This document shows, in pieces, positions 60,284-64,000 of a stretch of DNA of 64,000 nucleotides. Numbering within the stretch: the stretch's first letter is position 1; the number at the start of each line of letters is the position of its first letter. Source of the stretch: Paracoccaceae bacterium (GTDB taxonomy: Bacteria; Pseudomonadota; Alphaproteobacteria; Rhodobacterales; Rhodobacteraceae); contig JANSXZ010000004.1 of the NCBI GenBank assembly GCA_024742705.1, forward strand, positions 1 through 64,000. Reading direction: 5' to 3'. The notes beneath the pieces were generated by a model. It ran no database searches. It had not been told where the DNA came from and saw only the letters and a program-made list of their open reading frames with translations. The translations under genes and the position numbers were made by a program.

Positions 60284-60828
60284 AGGGCCGCGACGCCGGT
60301 GCGCGCGATTTCCGTCAGGCCCAGAGGGCGCATCAGATCGGCAAAGGCGTCGATCTTGTCCGGGGCGCCGGTGATCTCGAAGACAAAGCTGTTCAGCGTG
60401 CTGTCGACGACATTGGCGCGAAAGATATCGGCCAGGCGCAGCGCCTCGACGCGCTTGTCGCCGGTTCCGGCAACCTTCAGCATGGCCAGTTCGCGTTCGA
60501 CGGAAGCGCCTTCGGTCGTCAGGTCGTGCACCTCGTGCACCGGAACGATGCGGCCCAGCTGCGCCTTGATCTGTTCGATCACCTGCGGGGTTCCGGTGGT
60601 GACGATGGTGATCCGGCTCAGATGGCCAGTGTGATCGACTTCGGCGACCGTAAGGCTTTCGATGTTGTAGCCGCGGCCCGAGAACAGCCCGATCACCCGC
60701 GCCAGCACGCCGGGTTCGTTTTCCACCAGAACCGCCAGGGTATGGCGCTCCTGAACGTCGGAAAACGTCGGCCGCAGGTTGTAGGCCGAGTGTTTGGAAG
60801 CGCCTTTTTTGATTTGCAGGGCAGACAT
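60268..60828 (-). CDS. ilvN: Acetolactate synthase, small (regulatory) subunit
   Basis: This subunit activates the large subunit and gives valine feedback inhibition in branched-chain amino acid synthesis. The start at 60828 (MSALQIKKGASKHSAYNLRP) gives 186 aa; the open frame above it is spacer. The ACT domain (about 30-105) has LAVLVENEPGVLARVIGLFS and GRGYNIESLTVAEVDHTGHL, where G-E-P-G-V-L and N-I-E-S are effector contacts. The C-terminal domain has DIFRANVVD and FEITGAPDKIDAF. It follows ilvB by 77 bp and shares its attenuator. Confidence 0.96.
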   Translation of the reverse strand: MSALQIKKGASKHSAYNLRPTFSDVQERHTLAVLVENEPGVLARVIGLFSGRGYNIESLTVAEVDHTGHLSRITIVTTGTPQVIEQIKAQLGRIVPVHEVHDLTTEGASVERELAMLKVAGTGDKRVEALRLADIFRANVVDSTLNSFVFEITGAPDKIDAFADLMRPLGLTEIARTGVAALLRGD

Positions 60829-60905
60829 GTTGGTGAAACCTCTGAATTGGGCGCCGGGCGGCACGATGGCGGCCCGGCGGAATTTTCGTGCGGGGTGGCC
60901 CCGGC

Positions 60906-62657
60906 CTAGACCAGGACAGATCCCTTGGCGTCGATCACGCCCTTGGTTTCGGCCTCGCCCAGCAGCATTTCGTTGTGGGCCTTGCCCGATGGGATCATCG
61001 GGAAGCAATTTTCGTGCTTTTCCACCAGACAGTCGAAGATCACCGGGCCGTCATAGTTGATCATTTCCATGATCGCGTCGTCCAGATCGGCCGGATCCTT
61101 GCACAAAATGCCCTTGGCGCCGAAAGCTTCCGCCAGCTTCACGAAATCGGGCAGCGCCTCGGACCAGCTGTGCGAATAGCGTTCGCCGTGCAACAACTCT
61201 TGCCACTGGCGCACCATGCCCAGGCGTTCGTTGTTCAGTATGAACTGTTTCACCGGCAGGCGGTACTGGATCGCGGTGCCCATTTCCTGCATGTTCATAA
61301 GCCACGACGCCTCGCCCGCCACATTGATCACCAACGCATCGGGATGCGCCATCTGCACGCCGATGGACGCCGGGAAGCCATAGCCCATGGTGCCCAGACC
61401 ACCCGATGTCATCCAACGGTTGGGATCCTCGAAATGCAGGTATTGCGCGGCCCACATCTGATGCTGGCCCACTTCGGTGCAGATGTACCGATCATGGTTC
61501 TTGGTCAGCGCCTCGAGACGTTCCAGCGCGTGCTGGGGTTTGATCGTGTTCTCGGAAGGCTTGTAGGACAGGCATTTGACCTTGCGCCACTCGTCGATCT
61601 GGCGGTGCCACTTTGCCACCGCTTCGGCGTTGGTCTTGCGGCCACGCGATTTCCAGACCTTGAGAAGATCCTCCAGAACATGGCCCACGTCGCCGACGAT
61701 CGGAATGTCGGTCTTGATCACCTTGTTGATCGAACTGGGGTCGATGTCGATATGCGCCTTTTTCGACCGTGGGCTGAAGGCATCCAGCCGCCCGGTGATC
61801 CGGTCGTCGAACCGTGCGCCGATGTTGATCAGCAGGTCGCAGTCGTGCATCGCCAGGTTCGCCTCGTAGAGCCCGTGCATCCCCAGCATCCCCAGCCAGT
61901 TCTTGCCCGACGCAGGATAGGCGCCCAGCCCCATCAAAGTGGAGGTGACCGGAAAGCCGGTGGCATCGACCAGTTCGCGCAAAAGCTGGCTGGCCGCCGG
62001 GCCCGAATTGATCACCCCGCCGCCGGTGTAGAACACCGGTTTGCGTGCCTTTTCGATGGCCGCGGCCAGTTCGGTGATCTCTTCGATGTCGCCCTTCACC
62101 TGCGGCTGGTAATGCGACACCGATGGTTTGGGCGATGTATAGGTCGCGGTGGCGAACTGCACATCCTTGGGAATATCCACCAGAACCGGGCCGGGGCGGC
62201 CGTGGGTGGCGACATGGAACGCCTCGTGCAGCACGGCGGGCAACTTCTCGGTTTCCTTGACCAGCCAGTTGTGCTTGGTGCAGGGGCGCGTGATACCGAC
62301 GGTGTCGGCCTCCTGAAAGGCGTCCGATCCGATCATGAAGGTCGGCACCTGGCCGGTGAGAACGACGATGGGAATGGAATCCATCAAAGCGTCGGTCAGA
62401 CCTGTCACAGCGTTGGTGGCACCTGGCCCCGAGGTCACCAGAACGACCCCGGGCTTGCCGGTGGCGCGGGCATAGCCTTCGGCGGCGTGAACCGCGCCCT
62501 GTTCGTGACGCACCAGGATGTGGCGGATATCGTTTTGCTGAAACACTTCGTCGTAGATCGGCAGAACCGCACCGCCGGGATAGCCGAATACCGTATCCAC
62601 ACCCTGATCCTTCAGGGCCTGAACCACCATTTTCGCGCCGGTCATCTCTCGTTTCAT
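60906..62657 (-). CDS. ilvB: Acetolactate synthase, large (catalytic) subunit
   Basis: This ThDP enzyme makes 2-acetolactate or 2-aceto-2-hydroxybutyrate for Val/Leu/Ile. The start at 62657 has GGAG 9 nt upstream, and 583 aa fits. The PYR domain has FGYPGGAVLPIYDE with the catalytic Glu. The FAD/central domain runs about 195-340. The PP domain reads VAGEASWLMNMQEMGTA then ILNNERLGMVRQWQELLHG. The usual GDG of the ThDP/Mg motif is GEA, a variant I recall from other alphaproteobacterial large subunits. Transcription passes an attenuator before the gene. Confidence 0.96.
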   Translation of the reverse strand: MKREMTGAKMVVQALKDQGVDTVFGYPGGAVLPIYDEVFQQNDIRHILVRHEQGAVHAAEGYARATGKPGVVLVTSGPGATNAVTGLTDALMDSIPIVVLTGQVPTFMIGSDAFQEADTVGITRPCTKHNWLVKETEKLPAVLHEAFHVATHGRPGPVLVDIPKDVQFATATYTSPKPSVSHYQPQVKGDIEEITELAAAIEKARKPVFYTGGGVINSGPAASQLLRELVDATGFPVTSTLMGLGAYPASGKNWLGMLGMHGLYEANLAMHDCDLLINIGARFDDRITGRLDAFSPRSKKAHIDIDPSSINKVIKTDIPIVGDVGHVLEDLLKVWKSRGRKTNAEAVAKWHRQIDEWRKVKCLSYKPSENTIKPQHALERLEALTKNHDRYICTEVGQHQMWAAQYLHFEDPNRWMTSGGLGTMGYGFPASIGVQMAHPDALVINVAGEASWLMNMQEMGTAIQYRLPVKQFILNNERLGMVRQWQELLHGERYSHSWSEALPDFVKLAEAFGAKGILCKDPADLDDAIMEMINYDGPVIFDCLVEKHENCFPMIPSGKAHNEMLLGEAETKGVIDAKGSVLV

Positions 62658-62695
62658 CTCATTGGCTCCAGCTGAGGCATCTTTGTTCCGCACAT

Positions 62696-62720
62696 AAAAA
62701 AACCCCCGGTCAGGCGGGGG
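62696..62720 (-). terminator. Attenuator terminator before ilvB
   Basis: On the minus strand CCCCCG-CCTGAC-CGGGGG is followed by seven T. It ends 39 nt before the ilvB start codon and 27 nt after the leader peptide stop. Just upstream, GCGCATGGG (over leader codons 12-14) can pair with CCCATGCGC, the alternative structure expected in attenuation; its last base overlaps the terminator stem. Confidence 0.85.
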
Positions 62721-62746
62721 CGCATGGGTACCGTTATGGTCTGCCG

Positions 62747-62794
62747 TTACCGGCCCATGCGCGTTCGTCCTACGATTACGACTAGCGGTGTCAT
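62747..62794 (-). CDS. ilvBN leader peptide
   Basis: A 15-codon ORF with a good SD (AGGAG, 7 nt upstream) reads MTPLVVIVGRTRMGR and stops with TAA. Codons 4-8 are Leu-Val-Val-Ile-Val, all end products of the pathway. Leu is CTA and two of the Val codons are GTA, which are rare in this GC-rich DNA and should increase ribosome stalling. Its 3' part forms one arm of the structure that competes around the terminator. This is classic branched-chain attenuation. Confidence 0.9.
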   Translation of the reverse strand: MTPLVVIVGRTRMGR

Positions 62795-62818
62795 GTCGCT
62801 TCTCCTTCGTGTGGCGCG

Positions 62819-62847
62819 ACATTATGAGCGCGGGCAAAGGGCGTCAA
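62819..62847 (-). promoter_or_regulatory. Promoter of the ilvBN operon
   Basis: On the minus strand TTGACG (62847-62842), a 17-bp spacer and TAATGT (62824-62819) predict a start near 62812, 18 nt before the leader start codon. This is close to sigma-70 consensus. Confidence 0.8.
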
Positions 62848-62954
62848 CCTGCAAAAGCCCCTAAAATCTGTCGCGGGGGGCATTTTTTCTTTTCGTTTGT
62901 TGCGCAGGCGGCATCCCTGGCGACACAAGCGTTAACTTTTTGAGGCGTGACCTG

Positions 62955-64000
62955 TCATAAACATGCTTGCAGCAGCTTGCGCAGCCCGGTCTGCGTGAGC
63001 GTCACGGGGTTGCCGCCGCAGCTGGGATCGCGCAGCGCCGAGGCCACCACCGCATCGACGTCGATGTCGCGCACGCCCAGTTCGGTCAGCGATCCGGGGA
63101 TGCCCAGCATGGCGTTCAGACGCGCCACCGCGTCGCAAAAGCCGTCAAAGCCGCCTTCGATGCCCAGATAGGCCGCCGCGCGGGCCAGATCGCCGGCGAT
63201 GGCGTCACGGTTGAAGTGCAGGACCGGCAGCATCACCACCGCGTTGGTGGTGCCATGATGGGTGCCGTGGCGCGCACCGATGGGATGCGAGAGCGCGTGG
63301 ATCGCGCCCAGACCCTTCTGAAACGCGGTGGCGCCCATCGACGCCGCCGCCATCATTTGCGCGCGCGCCTCGATATCGCCGCCATCGCGATACGCGCGCG
63401 GCAGGAACGCATGCACCAGGCGCATCCCTTCGAGGGCGATGCCCTGCGACATCGGATGATAATGCGGCGAACAGAAGGCTTCGAGGCAGTGGGCAAAGGC
63501 ATCCATCCCGGTGCCGGCGGTTATCGCGGGTGGCATGCCACATGTCAGTTCGGGGTCGCAGATCACTTGAACCGGCAACATGCGCGGGTGAAAGATGATC
63601 TTCTTTTCGTGCGTTTCGTCGTTGGTGATGACGCTGGCGCGCCCGACCTCCGAGCCGGTGCCGGCGGTCGTCGGCACGGCGACAACCGGCGCGATGGCCC
63701 CGGCGTCGGCGCGGGTCCACCAATCGTCGATGTCTTCGAAATCCCAGATCGGACGGTTCTGACCGGCCATGAAGGCGGCGGCTTTGCCCAGATCGAGCGC
63801 CGAGCCGCCGCCGAAGGCGACCACGCCGTCATGGCCGCCGGCATGAAACATCGCCACGGCCGCGGCCACGTTGCGATCGGTCGGGTTGGGATCGACCTCG
63901 CCAAACAGCGCGGCGTCCGGGCAGGCCGCGACCAGCGTTTCGAAGGCGCGGGCGGTGATGTGTAGCGGGGCAAGGCCGCGATCGGTGATCATCAGCGGCC
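62955..64000 (-). CDS. Iron-containing alcohol dehydrogenase (5' end outside window)
   Basis: This group III Fe-ADH oxidises an alcohol or reduces an aldehyde with NAD(P). The frame runs past the window end (PLMITDRGLAPLHI at the edge), so ATG 63992 is not the true start and about 30 residues are missing. Family parts are FGGGSALDLGKAAA (cofactor GGGS), VVAVPTTAGTGSEVGR, and iron ligands in GTGMDAFAHCLEAFCSPHYH (Asp, His) and LGAIHALSHPIGARHGTHHG (two His). The substrate is unknown. It is 108 bp from the ilvBN promoter on the same strand. Confidence 0.92.
   Translation of the reverse strand, partial: PLMITDRGLAPLHITARAFETLVAACPDAALFGEVDPNPTDRNVAAAVAMFHAGGHDGVVAFGGGSALDLGKAAAFMAGQNRPIWDFEDIDDWWTRADAGAIAPVVAVPTTAGTGSEVGRASVITNDETHEKKIIFHPRMLPVQVICDPELTCGMPPAITAGTGMDAFAHCLEAFCSPHYHPMSQGIALEGMRLVHAFLPRAYRDGGDIEARAQMMAAASMGATAFQKGLGAIHALSHPIGARHGTHHGTTNAVVMLPVLHFNRDAIAGDLARAAAYLGIEGGFDGFCDAVARLNAMLGIPGSLTELGVRDIDVDAVVASALRDPSCGGNPVTLTQTGLRKLLQACL

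Noticed and set aside
1-64000. CRISPR array, prophage or defence island
   Set aside because: No regularly spaced repeats, integrase, cas, restriction or other defence genes were found; the 36-bp repeats are dispersed tens of kilobases apart.

Overview
The window looks like chromosome from a member of the Rhodobacteraceae (Alphaproteobacteria, Rhodobacterales). The supporting signs are high GC with long antisense shadow frames, a C4-pathway 5-aminolevulinate synthase of exactly 407 codons preceded by a perfect FNR-type box, a TakP-like TRAP system, an acetolactate synthase with a GEA motif where GDG is usual, the rodZ-ispG and amiC-mrcA-prfB orders, and a 36-bp intergenic repeat of a kind I recall from this family. 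No species can be named from the sequence alone.

Region 1-1640 is accessory DNA. The end of an IS5-family element abuts a lower-GC SGNH/GDSL-type esterase gene that has lost its 5' end and carries an in-frame TGA at the expected WxQGEAD tryptophan. Region 1640-3720 holds a DUF2852 gene behind two 19-bp dyads, an RDD membrane protein and the N-end-rule leucyl/arginyl transferase (bpt). Region 3900-10820 is a takPQM-like TRAP operon facing a divergent Cache-histidine kinase/LuxR-type response regulator pair. This is a plausible sensor-transporter module for small carboxylates. Region 10820-15830 has glnE, a small coupled ORF, an RlmI-like RNA methyltransferase and a PIN protein.

Region 15840-21705 is a peptide ABC transporter: dppABC-like genes on the minus strand and a divergently transcribed double ATPase. 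Region 21700-25100 has a periplasmic DsrE-family protein, argE and an M20 amidohydrolase. Region 25100-29170 is a minus-strand run alkD-moaA-waaA-lpcC-like (DNA repair, molybdopterin, LPS core). Region 29260-38970 is mixed metabolism and transport: FkbM methyltransferase, HAD phosphatase, MmgE/PrpD, DegT aminotransferase, a marR-bcr efflux pair with a visible promoter/operator, an unassigned polytopic membrane protein, pirin and an EamA exporter. Two tandem tRNA-Asp genes follow at 39037-39237.

Region 39270-49775 has a sulfotransferase-like and a glycosyltransferase gene, an M20 peptidase, hemA with its FNR box, rodZ-ispG, a translationally coupled M48 protease/DsbA-like pair and an aminotransferase. 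Region 49840-57380 is cell-wall and translation housekeeping (amiC, mrcA, prfB) followed by an amidase and a DUF2189 protein. Region 57388-59760 is a likely operon of XRE regulator, Rieske oxygenase and a 72-aa coupled ORF. The last part has a 118-aa protein with a possible divergent cold-shock-like fold, ilvBN behind a complete attenuator (promoter, 15-aa leader MTPLVVIVGRTRMGR, terminator), and an iron-dependent alcohol dehydrogenase cut by the window end.

No CRISPR array, phage module or clear defence system is visible. The strongest candidates for new biology are the 36-bp 3'-end repeat family, the takPQM/two-component pairing with its enlarged permease, the Rieske/XRE/72-aa cassette, the DUF2852 operator pair and the CSD-like small protein.
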